Shown: one piece after another, positions 13,380-13,562 of the stretch
Numbering within the stretch: position 1 is the first letter of the stretch
How the letters are laid out: each line of letters begins with the position of its first letter
Source: Dehalococcoidales bacterium
Lineage (GTDB): Bacteria; Chloroflexota; Dehalococcoidia; Dehalococcoidales; RBG-16-60-22
Direction: 5' to 3'
Assembly: GCA_030606585.1 (NCBI GenBank)
Contig: JAUWGD010000035.1
Coordinates: 1-13,562, forward strand
DNA: 13,562 bases
Made by a program: the position numbers and the translations under genes
The notes under the pieces: model-generated
Seen by the model: the letters and a program-made list of their open reading frames with translations, nothing else
The model's database searches: none
What the model was told of the DNA's origin: nothing

Positions 13380-13562
13380 TCACCTCCTTGTGTATTCGAG
13401 GAAATTCCTCAATATTGCATTATTAGTCTCCTTAATGGAATCCATTGCCTTATTGTTGCCCCTATTATTTTCAGGGTGAAATTGCAGCCCCCAGATAGGC
13501 TTATCCTTATATTGGAAAGCCTGTATCTCGCACGAATCGGATTTCGCCAACCGGATTGCTCC
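13380..13562 (-). CDS. Class I glutamine amidotransferase (GMP synthase-like), C-terminal 60 residues
   Basis: The last 60 codons of a gene entering from the right edge, in frame at position 13562 and ending with TGA at 13380-13382. The visible part contains CEIQAFQYKDKPIWGLQFHPE; split, the key piece is IWGLQFHPE, whose His and Glu are the last two members of the class I amidotransferase Cys-His-Glu triad. About 35 residues follow the motif, ending FLEYTRR, as in stand-alone amidotransferase domains related to the GuaA N-terminal half. The catalytic Cys and the synthase partner, if any, lie outside. Its substrate is unknown. It is on the same strand as ispD, 55 bp upstream of it, with a REP-like palindrome in between, so co-transcription is possible but unproven. 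Confidence 0.85.
   Translation of the reverse strand, partial: GAIRLAKSDSCEIQAFQYKDKPIWGLQFHPENNRGNNKAMDSIKETNNAILRNFLEYTRR

Noticed and set aside
1..13562. CRISPR arrays, phage genes, transposases or toxin-antitoxin pairs
   Set aside because: I saw no regularly spaced repeats and no protein with such motifs in either strand.

Overview
The window looks like a chromosomal segment of a bacterium related to the Dehalococcoidia (Chloroflexota). The reasons are the ispD-ispF-cysS gene order, a cysteinyl-tRNA synthetase whose HIGH region reads CGINPYSDSHIGHGMSY instead of the usual CGPTVYD...HIGNAR, a very small zinc-ribbon protein of the DUF5679 type, and a tRNA gene without an encoded CCA end. 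This assignment rests on remembered family features, not on a search.

The left half (1-6318, all minus strand) is one tight operon. Transcription order is a 672-aa HyuA-type subunit, a 117-aa zinc-ribbon subunit, a 711-aa HyuA-type subunit and a HyuB-type subunit cut by the left edge. This order and these sizes match the core of acetophenone carboxylase, ApcA-ApcB-ApcC-ApcD, an ATP-dependent ketone carboxylase known from Aromatoleum aromaticum. The substrate here is unknown. A consensus promoter (TTGACA, 17/18 bp, ATATAA/TATAAA) lies just upstream, flanked by two copies of an 11-bp direct repeat 83 bp apart.

A 511-bp AT-rich gap holds that promoter, a hairpin with a T-run and a 32-codon ORF of doubtful reality. 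It separates the operon from a divergent 152-aa cupin gene (6830-7288), a plausible partner or regulator of the ketone pathway. Then come a minus-strand tRNA-Ala(UGC), a patch of palindromic repeats, and a plus-strand housekeeping cluster: gatB, secG, a small internally deleted remnant of a SAM hydroxide adenosyltransferase (DUF62) gene, and a 46-aa zinc-ribbon gene with its own promoter.

The right part (10115-13562) is minus strand again. In transcription order it holds the end of a class I glutamine amidotransferase gene (entering from the right edge), a REP-like palindrome, ispD, ispF and cysS (overlapping or nearly so), then a two-TM small protein and a YbjQ-family protein that overlap by ATGA. 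IspD and IspF are steps of the MEP isoprenoid pathway; CysS and GatB serve translation; SecG serves protein export. The accessory interest lies in the carboxylase operon with its control region, the decayed DUF62 gene, the His34-to-Trp change in IspF, and the abrupt base-composition change inside cysS.
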